Assembly: GCF_947648125.1 (NCBI RefSeq)
Contig: NZ_CANSMR010000001.1
Coordinates: 310,001 to 374,000, forward strand
Length of the DNA: 64,000 bases
Direction: 5' to 3'
Source: an uncultured Bradyrhizobium sp.
GTDB lineage: Bacteria > Pseudomonadota > Alphaproteobacteria > Rhizobiales > Xanthobacteraceae
Every line of letters starts with the position of its first letter. The stretch's first letter is position 1. A program made the translations under genes and the position numbers. Under the pieces are notes generated by a model. That model did not search any database. It saw nothing but the letters and a program-made list of their open reading frames with translations, and was not told the DNA's origin. Positions 17,247 to 26,492 of this stretch are shown here, piece by piece.

Positions 17247-17705
17247 TTAGCTGTAATGCAGGCCGATGACGTCGGCGACGCAAGCCGGGCGCGTGCCGCC
17301 CTCCATCTCGATCGCTACGCGGTAGTGGACCCTCAGCCCGTTCGGCGGCACGTCGACGGCCTCGACAATGCTGACGCGACCGCGCAGCTTCGATCCAGCC
17401 GGGACCGGCGCTAGATACCGGATCCGATCTGCCCCGTAGTTGAGCGTGTTCTTCAGCCCTTTCAGGCCCATTACCGAGCGGATGAACATCGGTGTCAAGC
17501 TGAGCGACAGAAGGCCATGTGCGATCGTCATGCCTCCAGGCATTTCGGCCTTCGCGCGCTCTTGGTCGACATGAATCCACTGCTCGTCGCAAGTGGCATC
17601 CGCGAATTTGCTAATGCGCTCTTGCGTTACCTCGAGCCAGTCACTGACGCCGATTTCGGTGCCTACCGCTTCCTTGAGTTGTTCAAACCCGTTGAAAATC
17701 CGCAT
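17247..17705 (-). CDS. MaoC-like (R)-specific enoyl-CoA hydratase
   Basis: A 152-residue hot-dog-fold protein. The hydratase signature is present: FADATCDEQWIHVD, then PGGMTIAHGLLSLSL, giving the Asp/His catalytic pair of MaoC/PhaJ enzymes. It hydrates enoyl-CoA to (R)-3-hydroxyacyl-CoA, a PHA precursor. It is the third gene of a minus-strand operon after the two CoA-transferase subunits, 18 bp downstream. With the PhaC-like protein nearby, a link to 3-hydroxyacyl-CoA turnover is likely. Confidence 0.85.
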   Translation of the reverse strand: MRIFNGFEQLKEAVGTEIGVSDWLEVTQERISKFADATCDEQWIHVDQERAKAEMPGGMTIAHGLLSLSLTPMFIRSVMGLKGLKNTLNYGADRIRYLAPVPAGSKLRGRVSIVEAVDVPPNGLRVHYRVAIEMEGGTRPACVADVIGLHYS

Positions 17706-17723
17706 GGCGTCGGCTTGCTCCCT

Positions 17724-18374
17724 TCAGAGGATCATTTCCGGAACAGCATCGGGAATTGTGAGCCCGGCGTCCGTCACCGCCAAGACCTCGGCGACAGTCA
17801 CGCCCGGAGCCGTTTCCAGAAGGGTCGCCTTGCCGCCCGGGAAAGCGATCACCGCAAGATCGGTCACCACGAGATCCACGGAGCGCGCGGATGTCAGAGG
17901 CAAGTTACATTTGGCCACGATCTTCGACTTTCCTTTTGCCGCATGTTGCATGGCGACGATGACGCGCTTGGCACCGCTGACGAGGTCCATGGCGCCACCC
18001 ATGCCAGGCACCATCTTGCCCGGGATCATCCAGTTGGCGAGATGACCCGCGGCGTCGACTTGCAGGCCGCCCAGCACCGTGATGTCGACATGGCCGCCAC
18101 GGATCAGGCCGAACGACATCGCGCTATCGAAAGTGGCCGCGCCGGGCAACGCGCTGATCGGCTTGCCGCCGGCATCGGTCAGCAGCGGATGGGCCATACC
18201 TTGTTCGGGAATTGGGCCGGTGCCGATCAAGCCGTTCTCGGACTGGAAGAACACCCTGAGCTCGGCGGGAACGTAGTTCGCAACCAAGGTCGGAATGCCG
18301 ATGCCGAGATTGACGAGGTTACCCGGGCGTAGTTCCTTCGCCACACGGCGCGCGATGATGGTTTGGGCATCCAT
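17724..18374 (-). CDS. 3-oxoacid CoA-transferase, beta subunit
   Basis: A 216-residue subunit B of the SCOT/AtoDA family. It has the active-site Glu motif SENGLIG, the N-terminal LVNLGIGIPTLVANY and the GMGGAMDLV block. It moves CoA between a 3-oxoacid (acetoacetate) and succinate or acetate. It follows the alpha subunit by 3 bp. In rhizobia such enzymes serve ketone-body and PHB turnover. Regulation is probably by the FixK-type box upstream of the alpha gene. Confidence 0.9.
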   Translation of the reverse strand: MDAQTIIARRVAKELRPGNLVNLGIGIPTLVANYVPAELRVFFQSENGLIGTGPIPEQGMAHPLLTDAGGKPISALPGAATFDSAMSFGLIRGGHVDITVLGGLQVDAAGHLANWMIPGKMVPGMGGAMDLVSGAKRVIVAMQHAAKGKSKIVAKCNLPLTSARSVDLVVTDLAVIAFPGGKATLLETAPGVTVAEVLAVTDAGLTIPDAVPEMIL

Positions 18375-18377
18375 GGT

Positions 18378-19025
18378 TCACCCATTCGCGACGAGATAGT
18401 CGACCAGTGGTCCTGGCGTGACGACGTGATCGGGAGCAATGACGCCGACCGGAACGATATGTTCGGCGGTCACGATCACGGTGTCGGCTGCCATCGCCAT
18501 TACCGGATTGAAATTCCGTGCGGTGAGAGCATAGGACAGGTTGCCTGCGTAGTCGGCCAGGAAGGCGTGTACGAGCGCGAAATCGGCGCGCAGTGCGGTC
18601 TCCAGCAGATACGGCCTGCCGTCGACTTCGATCTTCTGTTTGCCTTCCTCGACCAGCGTACCTACGCCGGTGGGCGTCAAGACGCCGCCAAGACCACAGC
18701 CGCCTGCGCGGATGCGTTCAACGAAGGTACCCTGGGGAATGAGGTCTACCGTGATCTGCTTGCCCAGCATTTGCTTCTGCGCCGTCGGATTCAGCCCGAT
18801 ATGGGTGCCGATCATGCCCGACACCTGCGAGCCTTCGAACAGTTTGCCGACACCCTTTCCGGGCGTTGCCGCATCGTTGCTGATCAGCAAGAGGCCCGAT
18901 TTGTTCTGTCGGACCAGTTCGTCAAGCAAGCGCTCCGGCGTGCCTACGCCCATGAAGCCGCCGACCATGATGCGCGCGTTGTTCGGGATCATCGCAACAG
19001 CTTCTTCGGCGGATACGGCCTTCAT
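18378..19025 (-). CDS. 3-oxoacid CoA-transferase, alpha subunit
   Basis: A 215-residue subunit A of the SCOT/AtoDA family. The oxyanion/CoA-loop motif IMVGGFMGVGTPE near the N-terminus and GTFVERIRAGGCGLGGVLTP are typical. It is first in a three-gene operon with the beta subunit and MaoC hydratase. A perfect TTGA-N6-TCAA box lies about 71 bp upstream of its start, at a spacing that fits activation. Confidence 0.9.
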   Translation of the reverse strand: MKAVSAEEAVAMIPNNARIMVGGFMGVGTPERLLDELVRQNKSGLLLISNDAATPGKGVGKLFEGSQVSGMIGTHIGLNPTAQKQMLGKQITVDLIPQGTFVERIRAGGCGLGGVLTPTGVGTLVEEGKQKIEVDGRPYLLETALRADFALVHAFLADYAGNLSYALTARNFNPVMAMAADTVIVTAEHIVPVGVIAPDHVVTPGPLVDYLVANG

Positions 19026-19095
19026 GATTGGGCTCCGGCAATCAATCCGAGGCGGGATGTTTCAGCGAACACTGCCGTTTGGCGTGGTCCTTACG

Positions 19096-19109
19096 TTGAT
19101 CTGGGTCAA
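19096..19109. promoter_or_regulatory. FixK/FNR-type box of the CoA-transferase operon
   Basis: TTGATCTGGGTCAA, a perfect TTGA-N6-TCAA site. Its centre is about 77 bp from the start at 19025 and just past the stop of the next upstream minus-strand gene, so the CoA-transferase operon has its own promoter. Confidence 0.7.
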
Positions 19110-19117
19110 GGCCCGCG

Positions 19118-19723
19118 TCATTCGTCGTCTGCGTGACGGTCAATCCCAATGCTGGTCAGCACGTCCGTCCACAATTTGCGCACCTGCCGATGCCGATCGT
19201 TCACGGCCGCGCTGACGGCGTCGCGGACGGGCTTGAGATCGTCACCTTTCAGAAAATGGATTTGCGCCTGGATCAGGCGGCTGCTTTCAAATTCGATCCG
19301 GCGCAAGGCCACGACAAAGGGATCATCCGCGGAAGCCTCGACGGGCAGCAGGGCGGCGGGCCGGACGGCGCCGTGCGCGGCGTGCCCGAGGGCCGCAATG
19401 TCGATCGTCGTGGCAAGCCGGTGATCGGCAACGCCTGAAACCGGATTGGGCATCCAAGCCATTTCCCAGATCAGCGTGTTGTAGAAGGTCGTGACATCAG
19501 GCGCCCACGAAGTCGCGCGCAGGAGAAGGGAAACGATCTCGGTCTCGCGATGCAACTGTGTGTTTAGCTCGGTTTGCCAGCCGGCCTTGAACTGGCCTGG
19601 CAAGGCGAAAGCCAGCTGCCGTGCAAGCGCGCCATGCACCGAGACCAGGAATGATGCGACCCGAGTTTGCTGCAGCGGCGGCACGCGCCCGGAAGGGTCC
19701 AGCGGGCCGAGGAACTGGTTCAT
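19118..19723 (-). CDS. Hypothetical protein coupled to an alpha/beta hydrolase
   Basis: A 201-residue protein. The start at 19723 is chosen because it overlaps the stop of the hydrolase gene (ATGA); longer frames run antisense into that gene. It has no signal peptide. It is mostly helical with a Trp-rich centre (LIWEMAWMPNP) and long amphipathic stretches (FESSRLIQAQIHFLKGDDL). It somewhat recalls phasin-like or helical scaffold proteins, but no family is recognised. Strict coupling suggests it assists the hydrolase. Confidence 0.65.
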   Translation of the reverse strand: MNQFLGPLDPSGRVPPLQQTRVASFLVSVHGALARQLAFALPGQFKAGWQTELNTQLHRETEIVSLLLRATSWAPDVTTFYNTLIWEMAWMPNPVSGVADHRLATTIDIAALGHAAHGAVRPAALLPVEASADDPFVVALRRIEFESSRLIQAQIHFLKGDDLKPVRDAVSAAVNDRHRQVRKLWTDVLTSIGIDRHADDE

Positions 19724-20655
19724 GACGTGGTCCTTGGCACAGGGATCGCGCGCAGGTGGTCGAAGCCGGCAGGGAAAGGCATCATCTCGCCACCTGCGTC
19801 GTCGGGTGCGATCCATACCGCCTGTTTGCCCTGCCAGCGCTTCGCCATGACGTCTTCGGCGAAGCGTGCCAGCAGGTCGGCCGTCAGTGTGGCCTTCTCG
19901 AGCGTGAAGGCGTGATAGGCATTCGGAATGATGACAAGTGAGCTGTCGGAGATGTGAATGCGTAGGGTTTCGTGCAGGGAACGCGGGGTGAGGAAGTCGA
20001 ATTCCCCGTTGAGGATCATCGTCGGCGTCTTGATCGAGGCCAGTTGCGGCGTCAGCGGCTGGAACTCGAGGAAGGACTCCATCAGATTTTGCAGCGCATA
20101 GACGTCGTTGACCAACCAGCCCTGCCGCTTCACCGCGTCGAGCTTGCCAAGCAGCGGCTTGAGCCATGAATCGGAAAGGTTCATCGGTAGTAACAAATCC
20201 TGCAAATAGCTGGTGCCGCCCAGGATCAAGGCGGTGCGCAGTGCATTACCGAGCAGCATGAGCTGCGGCGACAATTCTGCGAAGGCGCTCATAGGCACCA
20301 GGCCCGACAGCCGATCTCCGTGCAGGATCGCATAGCGCAGCGCGATCAGTGCGCCGAAACTGATGCCGCCGAGGAATATCGGACCATCACCGAGCGCTTC
20401 GATCAGGAGCCTAAGCGCCTCAACCTGGTCTTCTTGGCTGATGAACAGCTCCGGCTTGGCCGAGGCGCCCTGGCCGAGCAGATCGAAAGTCGCGACACGA
20501 AATCCCTTAGCGATCAGCGCGTCCCGATAGGCCGCCCAGAGCTCCGAATACTGGGTAAGCCCGTTAACGAGCACATAGGCCGGCGCGTCAGTGGGGCCGT
20601 CCAGCTCATAACGGATGCGGTGCGACCCATGCGACAGGAACGGCATTCGCTTCAC
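19720..20655 (-). CDS. Alpha/beta-fold hydrolase
   Basis: A 311-residue serine hydrolase. The oxyanion region is LVNGLTQYSELW, the nucleophile elbow GGISFGA (Ser in G-x-S-x-G), the acid NGEFDFLTP and the His in NAYHAFTLE. It resembles carboxylesterase or haloperoxidase-like enzymes; the substrate is unknown. It is first in a two-gene operon. The FixK-type box at 20705, shared with the divergent tandem hydrolase, lies 50 bp upstream of its start. Confidence 0.8.
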   Translation of the reverse strand: MKRMPFLSHGSHRIRYELDGPTDAPAYVLVNGLTQYSELWAAYRDALIAKGFRVATFDLLGQGASAKPELFISQEDQVEALRLLIEALGDGPIFLGGISFGALIALRYAILHGDRLSGLVPMSAFAELSPQLMLLGNALRTALILGGTSYLQDLLLPMNLSDSWLKPLLGKLDAVKRQGWLVNDVYALQNLMESFLEFQPLTPQLASIKTPTMILNGEFDFLTPRSLHETLRIHISDSSLVIIPNAYHAFTLEKATLTADLLARFAEDVMAKRWQGKQAVWIAPDDAGGEMMPFPAGFDHLRAIPVPRTTS

Positions 20656-20704
20656 TTGGTCGATGCTTCGAGCGTCAAGTTGCGGCGCGCACCTGGCCGT
20701 TCCC

Positions 20705-20718
20705 TTGACTTAGGTCAA
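20705..20718. promoter_or_regulatory. FixK/FNR-type box between divergent hydrolase genes
   Basis: TTGACTTAGGTCAA, a perfect TTGA-N6-TCAA site. Being symmetric, and about 57-65 bp from both start codons, it could activate both strands (predicted starts near 20670 leftward and 20753 rightward). Confidence 0.75.
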
Positions 20719-20775
20719 CGACGGCCGCGCATGCCCGCCGGAACCTTCCCCAAAATCCGGTCAGGGAGGATTTCC

Positions 20776-23261
20776 ATGAGGCGCCTTTTCATTGGCCTGT
20801 TGCTGCTCGCTTTTTGCGCATCGGTTGCGGCCGCCCAGCCGTTCACGCGCCGCTCGTCGCAAGTCCAGCATGACGGCCTGAAGCAATACTACGAGATCGC
20901 CGACTTCAAGCTCGGCGGCAAGTATGACCTGGCCAATCCTTCGAAGTGGGAAAATGGCGGTGAGGGGGGGTCACCCTTGAATCACTCGGCGGCGGAAAAC
21001 TGCGCACCGCCTACATCGCGGTTGGTACGCCGCGGCGAAACGCCGCCGGCGAAATCACCAACGCTGTGGTCATCAACTCCTATTACTCCGGCGACTCGAC
21101 CGACATGTATGAGCAGTGGGTCAAGGGCGCCGCACTGTCGGGCGGCGTCCCGATCATCGGACCGGGCCGGCCGATCGACACTGACCGCTACTACGTCGTG
21201 ATGGTCGATCCGCTTGGGACCTGGGGCGCCAGCAAGCCCTCGGATGGCCTCGGGATCAAGTTTCCCCAGTACACCTATTTCGACATGGTGCAGGCAAACT
21301 ACCGGATGCTTCGCGATCATCTGAAAGTCGCCAGGGTCGCGCTCGCGGCCGGTGTCTCGATGGGTGGCACCCAGACCTATGTTTGGGGCGTCATGCATCC
21401 GGAATATGTCAGTGCGCTGATGCCGATCGGCGGCACGACGCAATCGGACGCCGGAGATCCCGTCGGCAATTGGACGTTCCAGTTGATGACGGCGGCGATC
21501 GAGTCCGATCCCGTCTGGCAGCAGACCGACGGTGACTACTACAAGCTGCCCAAGGAGAAGCACCCGTTGATGGGCATGGCATTCGGCTGGTCGGTGTTGG
21601 GCCTGACCGGATACGATCTCTCGTACCGGACCACGCAGGCGTTCACCGCAGTGCAGCCCGAAATCTTCTATTGGGATCCGCCGAACGAGAAGGCCGGCCT
21701 CAACGTGATCAATCGCTCCAAGCTATATGACGCCGTTGACCTCGTTTGGCGCAACCGCGTTGGCGAGCTTCACAATATCAACAACGACCTCGGCCGCATC
21801 CAGTCGCGCACACTGGTCATGCACATCAAGAACGACCTGTGGCTCAACTTCAAGCTCGCCGAGAAAGCAGTCGAAAACATCCCGGGCGCCGACCTAATTG
21901 CCGAAGAGAGCCCGGTTGCACATTACGGCGTATTCTCGATCATCAATGGCCACAAGAACGACCCGAAATTCGTGGCCTTCATGGAGGACGTTGCCAGCCT
22001 CGACCGAGCGCAGCAGTTCGTCGACAAGAACTTCCGCACGCCGGGTGTGGCATCCGACATCGATCCGAAGAAATCCTTCTGGAAGGAGTATGTCACCTAT
22101 CCCTATCCGGTGAAGTACGCCAACGCCAAGGACGCCAAAGGTACGACCTGGCAGATCGGCTACATGGATGAATACAATGGCACGGAGAAGGATCCGAAGG
22201 TCCTCGTCATCATTCATGGCAAGGGGGCGTTCGCCGGCCACTACGGCAATATCATGCAGTACGCGCTGCGTAGCGGGCTGCGCGTTATCGCGCCCGACTT
22301 GCCGCACTATGGCATGTCAGGTCCGGGCAATCTCGACAAGAGCCCTGCGCGCACCATGCAGGATATGCGCGAGGTGGTCTATGACCTCGTCGTCAACCAG
22401 CTCAAGGTCAAGCAGGCGACCTATCTCGGCCATTCGCTGGGTGGCCAATTGATCCTGGGCTACGCGCTGACATATCCCGACGCCGTGAAGAGCCTGATCC
22501 TCGAGGCGCCGGCCGGCCTGGAGGAATATCCGCGCGAAATAACGATTGCGCCGGGCAAGACCGCAAAGCTGTTCGACGCCTCGCTCGAGCACAACTTCGA
22601 GAAATGGAAGGATGTCTGGGGACCGACCCAGATACTCGCGAACGAAATCGCCCGTCCCGAGCAGAACATTCGCGACTTCTTCTATTTCAAGAAGCGCGAT
22701 CCCGTCACCGGCGTGGTTGGGCGCAGCAAGAGTGGCTACTTCATGAACGACAGCGAGTATGCACGGTTCCATACCGCGCAGCGCGTCGGTCTCACCAGGG
22801 GCGATCCGAAGGAGCTTGAGCAGTGGGCCACTGTGTATATTCTCGACATCTACGGCATGGTCTCGGAGCTGCAGCAGGATGATCCCAAGAATCTGTACCG
22901 GCGGCTGACCGACATCAAGGCCCCGATCTTCCTGGCCTTCGGCGACAAGGAGCCCTTCATTCCCGGCACTCCCTTTAACGGGCTGAAGGACCTCGGGCGC
23001 GACATCATCACGCCGTTCATGATGCGGATGACGCGCGCGAACAACCGCCCGATCCTGAAGATCTATCCGGATACAGGACACTTCATCCATACCGACAATC
23101 CGGTGGAATTTCCGGCTGACGTGACCGATTTCGCGTTGACTGGAAATCTCGATACCAGTTCGCCGATCGAGACCGATCGCCTCATCAATGGCGTCGTTTC
23201 AGCGATGGCCGTTGCGCCGACGCCGGATGGACCGAATCCGACGGCCGGTTTGAACAAGTAG
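20776..23261 (+). pseudogene. Tandem alpha/beta hydrolase, exported, frameshifted in a G run
   Basis: ATG 20776 follows GGGAGG and encodes a clear signal peptide (RRLFIGLLLLAFCASVAAAQ). After 65 codons the frame is lost at a run of seven G (20964-20970). Continuing one frame over gives uninterrupted sequence to 23261. Two hydrolase domains follow: one with the elbow AAGVSMGGTQ (homoserine acetyltransferase-like), one with YLGHSLGGQL near residue 550. Restored length is about 828 residues. Eight or five G would restore the frame, so this is a one-base deletion, a phase-variable tract or a sequencing error. The FixK-type box at 20705 is at activating distance. Confidence 0.8.
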
Positions 23262-23382
23262 ATTCGAAGGTGAGTTGCGCATCAGGAGATAAAGCCTGCA
23301 GTGAACGCAGCGCGGCAGCACCGTCCTCGGTTCCCTGGCTTGGCTTGTAGCGTTGTCTCGTCATCAGTGGGAAGCAACGGCT

Positions 23383-23583
23383 ATGTCAGACGATCCTGCA
23401 GATGCCATAGCAACGGCCATTCGGTCGGCGTTTGCCTTCTATCCAAAGGAAGGCGATCCAGATTGGCGGGGTCCCGATTGGATGCTGCCCGAGGAATGCG
23501 CGCACTTGACCTAGGCCATTATGCGTGAGCTGGAAGCGAGGGGCTTCCGGATCGTCAGATCGCCCCTCGGCAGCGCGTCATAA
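23383..23583 (+). pseudogene. Small hypothetical protein interrupted by an in-frame TAG
   Basis: ATG 23383 starts a 43-residue reading frame (MSDDPADAIATAIRSAFAFY, then PDWRGPDWMLPEECAHLT) that stops at TAG 23512-23514. The same frame continues sensibly (AIMRELEARGFRIVRSPLGS) to TAA at 23583. The pattern suggests a 66-residue protein with a nonsense mutation. Function unknown; either a pseudogene or a shortened protein. Confidence 0.5.
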
Positions 23584-23653
23584 GACACGCGCCAAGGCGT
23601 CGATGAGAAGTGAGGGTTGTCTGTCGGGTTTCGGATTGAATCGGTAGCTTGCA

Positions 23654-24526
23654 ATGCCCAAAGTTCGTGCCGGAGAGGTCAGCCTTGGTTGGCGGGAGTG
23701 GGGCCAAGGCGACACCACGGTCGTCTTCATCCACGGCAATCTTGCCAGCAAGGACTGGATCGAACTCGCCGCCTCCCTGTTCCCGAGCGGCCTTCGGGTC
23801 ATCGGAATCGACTGGCGCGGTTGTGGCGACAGCGATCGCCCGCCCGCGGCAGTTGGCTATGCCAACTACTCGATGCAGCAACATGCGCTCGATATGCTGG
23901 CGGCGCTCGATGCACTGCAGATCCCGTTCTGTCATCTCGCGACGCATTCCACAGGCGGCATCATCGCGGCGCGCATGCTGCTGATGCAGCCGGAGCGGTT
24001 TGGCCGGGTATTTGCGCTCGATCCCGTGACGCCACTTGGGCTTGCGTTCAGCGCGGAGCAGATTGGGCTATTCCGTGCAATGATGGCGAGCCGTGAGGTC
24101 ACGCGCGCGATGATGGCGACGGCCGCATCTTCCTTGTTCCTTCCGGACAGCATTGGGCCGAATGCCGTGCCGGTGTTCCGCGAGGGGCTGGGCGCAATCC
24201 AGACCCTGTTCGAGCGCATCCTGGATCAGACGTTTGGCGTCTCCGAAGGAGTATGGATCGGCACTCCGGTCAATCTCACGCGGGAACGGGAGAGCCGCGA
24301 ACTCGAGCGGCGGATGCCCGAAATCCGTCATCCCCATCTCGTTGTCTGGGGGGAGGGCGACGGCTGGATCGCGCCCGACGATTTGCGGACCATGGCGGCG
24401 GCGATGCCGAACTGCCGGCTGGTGATCGTGCCGGGCGTCGGCCACTCGATGAACCTGGAAAAGCCTCCGCTCTACGCCGGCTATTTTGGCGCGTGGTTTG
24501 GCGGCTTGAAAGACCACCGATTGTGA
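23654..24526 (+). CDS. Alpha/beta-fold hydrolase
   Basis: A 290-residue hydrolase. Motifs are VVFIHGNLASKDW (oxyanion hole), DWRGCGDSDRP, the nucleophile elbow ATHSTGG (Ser between His and Thr), acid in WGEGDGWIAP and His in PGVGHSMNLEKP. All triad members are present. It resembles haloalkane dehalogenase/epoxide hydrolase/esterase relatives, but the substrate cannot be assigned. It has no signal peptide. Confidence 0.82.
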   Translation: MPKVRAGEVSLGWREWGQGDTTVVFIHGNLASKDWIELAASLFPSGLRVIGIDWRGCGDSDRPPAAVGYANYSMQQHALDMLAALDALQIPFCHLATHSTGGIIAARMLLMQPERFGRVFALDPVTPLGLAFSAEQIGLFRAMMASREVTRAMMATAASSLFLPDSIGPNAVPVFREGLGAIQTLFERILDQTFGVSEGVWIGTPVNLTRERESRELERRMPEIRHPHLVVWGEGDGWIAPDDLRTMAAAMPNCRLVIVPGVGHSMNLEKPPLYAGYFGAWFGGLKDHRL

Positions 24527-24591
24527 CACATATGCGTGGCAACGTCTTGCGCTTGTGGGGCGAGACGCTCCACATCGTATTTTCGCAGAGC

Positions 24592-24605
24592 TTGATCCAG
24601 GTCAA
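24592..24605. promoter_or_regulatory. FixK/FNR-type box of a small exported protein gene
   Basis: TTGATCCAGGTCAA, a perfect TTGA-N6-TCAA site, centred 69 bp upstream of ATG 24668; a start site near 24640 is predicted. Confidence 0.7.
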
Positions 24606-24667
24606 TGGTTCACGAGCCCATGGCTGCAAACCTGCCTCGTTGGGAACGTCGGATCGGAGAACAACCT

Positions 24668-24997
24668 ATGATGATAAATGCGAAGAGAGTTGCATTGGCG
24701 ACGTGCGTCTTCGGATGTGCCATGCTGTTGTCCTTCGACTGGTCGGAACAACGCGGCGTGTCAATATCTGTCGATAGCGTACAAGCCCGGGTAGGCCGTC
24801 CCCTAACGCCCGTGAGCGTTGCGGGTGTTGCCCGCCGTCAGACACGAAGGGCTGTTTACGGCACCGCGGCTGTTGGTGCAGCAGCGGCGGCCGGCGCTTA
24901 CGGATATTATCACTATCCATCCAACGGTCAGGGCTTTGTATGTCAACCTGGCACGTATTTCCGCGGGGAGGATGGCCGCCAGCACCTCTGTCAGTAA
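24668..24997 (+). CDS. Small exported hypothetical protein
   Basis: A 109-residue protein. The start at 24668 (ATGATGATA) places a signal-peptide-like segment at the front (RVALATCVFGCAMLLSF). The mature part has an Ala/Gly/Tyr stretch (GAAAAAGAYGYYHYP) and a Cys pair (FVCQPGTYF, HLCQ) that could form a disulphide. No family is recognised. The FixK box upstream puts it in the low-oxygen set. Confidence 0.6.
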   Translation: MMINAKRVALATCVFGCAMLLSFDWSEQRGVSISVDSVQARVGRPLTPVSVAGVARRQTRRAVYGTAAVGAAAAAGAYGYYHYPSNGQGFVCQPGTYFRGEDGRQHLCQ

Positions 24998-25173
24998 GCC
25001 GATTATAGGGGCGAGGAGGGCGTAAACCGTTGCCGATTACTTTTTGGGAGAAGAGGAGCGTAACGCGGCACCCAGATCGTTGTCCAAATGCCGCAAGCAA
25101 AGGGAGTTCGTACCACCCCGGCAACACCGCTGCCAGCCGCATTGGACGACGATTAGATTGCTTCGGAGGACCA

Positions 25174-25351
25174 ATGGCCGAAACCCCAAAGCTCTCGGTC
25201 GAGAGAGCGCTCGAAAAGTTACGCAATAGCGACAAACCCAAAATCGAAGGACGAGCGCCACGCGGAGAAAATAAGTGCGCTCGACGAAGAAATGAAGCGC
25301 ATGAGAGCGCAGAGGCTCCGCCTGGATCGGCCCAAACGTAACCGCGACTAG
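25174..25351 (+). pseudogene. Small charged protein gene with a +1 frameshift
   Basis: ATG 25174 encodes ETPKLSVERALEKLRNSDKP. After an AAAA run near 25240 the frame turns into Arg-rich sequence. One frame over, the continuation is KSKDERHAEKISALDEEMK, then RMRAQRLRLDRPKRNRD and TAG at 25351. Such short coiled-coil, charge-rich proteins are common in Bradyrhizobium, so an extra A has probably broken this copy. No function known. Confidence 0.5.
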
Positions 25352-25658
25352 GTGATTTGTCGTTGCCTAAATCGGACCGTGCGATCCAGGCGGCACTATA
25401 TGCAGCGTCATGGCGAAAATCGCATAGATGAGCACGCCGTTACGCCGGTCAAAGACCGAGCTGGACTGATCTGAAGTCGCGCGGCATTTCCTGAACAGTG
25501 GGATTTGACAGGTCATTTCCTGCTAGCAAGGCCCGCTACCGATGAACCCCTTCGCTAGCTTGGATCAAGATGGCTCGACTAGCCCGGTATCGTCTGTGTC
25601 GATCGAACCCCGGTGGTCGTCCCCGGCGGGCAATTGATCGGGCGATGGTCACAGCGGC
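25352..25658. other. Intergenic stretch without a supported gene
   Basis: No convincing reading frame, RNA or repeat is seen. A short minus-strand hydrophobic frame (GVLIYAIFAMTLHIV) near 25400-25440 may be a membrane-protein remnant, but it cannot be supported. Confidence 0.4.
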
Positions 25659-26342
25659 ATGACGGATCTTCTGGCATCGCGATGGATCGGTGAATTCCTG
25701 TTCGGCTTTGGTGCGCTCTTCTCGATAATCAATCCTTATGGCTTGGCCTTCATCTTCCTCGACAGGACGATGGGACTATCGGAGGCGGAGCGCGCCAGGA
25801 TTGCTCTGCGAGTCGCTGGCTACGCATTCTGCGTTCTGCTGACATCGCTGTTTCTCGGCACCCAGATACTAAATTTCTTCGGCATCACCATGCCGGCGCT
25901 GCGCATCGCGGGGGGCCTCGTGGTTGCTGCGACCGGGTGGTCGATGCTTCATGCGGCGCCCGCGGCAATCGGGACCCACGCGACGTCGACGGTCGGCTTT
26001 GCGACTGTCCAGAGGATGGCTTTCTTTCCGCTGACTATCCCGCTGACGACCGGACCGGGGACGATTGCGACGGCAATCGCCATCGGGACCGCCCGACCGT
26101 CAGACCTGGACGGCCGTTTTTCGTCGTACGTCGTCTCGTTCCTCATCGCATCCGTCGTGACGGCTACAATCTACCATGCGTATCGCAAGTCGAGTGCGAT
26201 GGCGCGACTATTCGGCGAAGAAGGAACCAGCGTGGTGACACGGTTGTCTGCGTTCCTCCTGCTTTGCATCGGCGTGCAGATCATCGTCATTGGTGTCACG
26301 GAGGTCGCGCGATCGATCGCCTGCGTGGGGCTGACCATCTGA
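25659..26342 (+). CDS. MarC/YchE-family integral membrane protein
   Basis: A 227-residue protein with about six membrane helices. Family blocks: FGALFSIINPYGLAFIFL at the start, RIAGGLVVAATGWSML in the middle and FFPLTIPLTTGPGTIATAI (MarC PLxxGPG motif). The family sits in the inner membrane; its function is unresolved, and the old multidrug-resistance link is not well supported. No FixK box is directly upstream. Confidence 0.88.
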   Translation: MTDLLASRWIGEFLFGFGALFSIINPYGLAFIFLDRTMGLSEAERARIALRVAGYAFCVLLTSLFLGTQILNFFGITMPALRIAGGLVVAATGWSMLHAAPAAIGTHATSTVGFATVQRMAFFPLTIPLTTGPGTIATAIAIGTARPSDLDGRFSSYVVSFLIASVVTATIYHAYRKSSAMARLFGEEGTSVVTRLSAFLLLCIGVQIIVIGVTEVARSIACVGLTI

Positions 26343-26384
26343 TCTCCCGTCGATCAATCCCGGTTGAGAACGGCAGCCGCGCGG

Positions 26385-26398
26385 TTGACCTAAGTCAA
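26385..26398. promoter_or_regulatory. FixK/FNR-type box of the ClpP-like gene
   Basis: TTGACCTAAGTCAA, a perfect TTGA-N6-TCAA site. It is centred 101 bp upstream of the ATG at 26493, which would leave a leader of about 60 bases. Confidence 0.65.
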
Positions 26399-26492
26399 GC
26401 GTCATGGCCGCTCCTCCGATCACGCTGACAGCCGTCGATGGCTTAACGTCAATCGAGGTAATACCTGCGTCGTCAGGATCTGTTGGATTGGC

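Noticed and set aside
25555..25570. TTGGATCAAG as a sixth FixK-type box
   Set aside because: The spacing between half-sites is wrong for TTGA-N6-TCAA.
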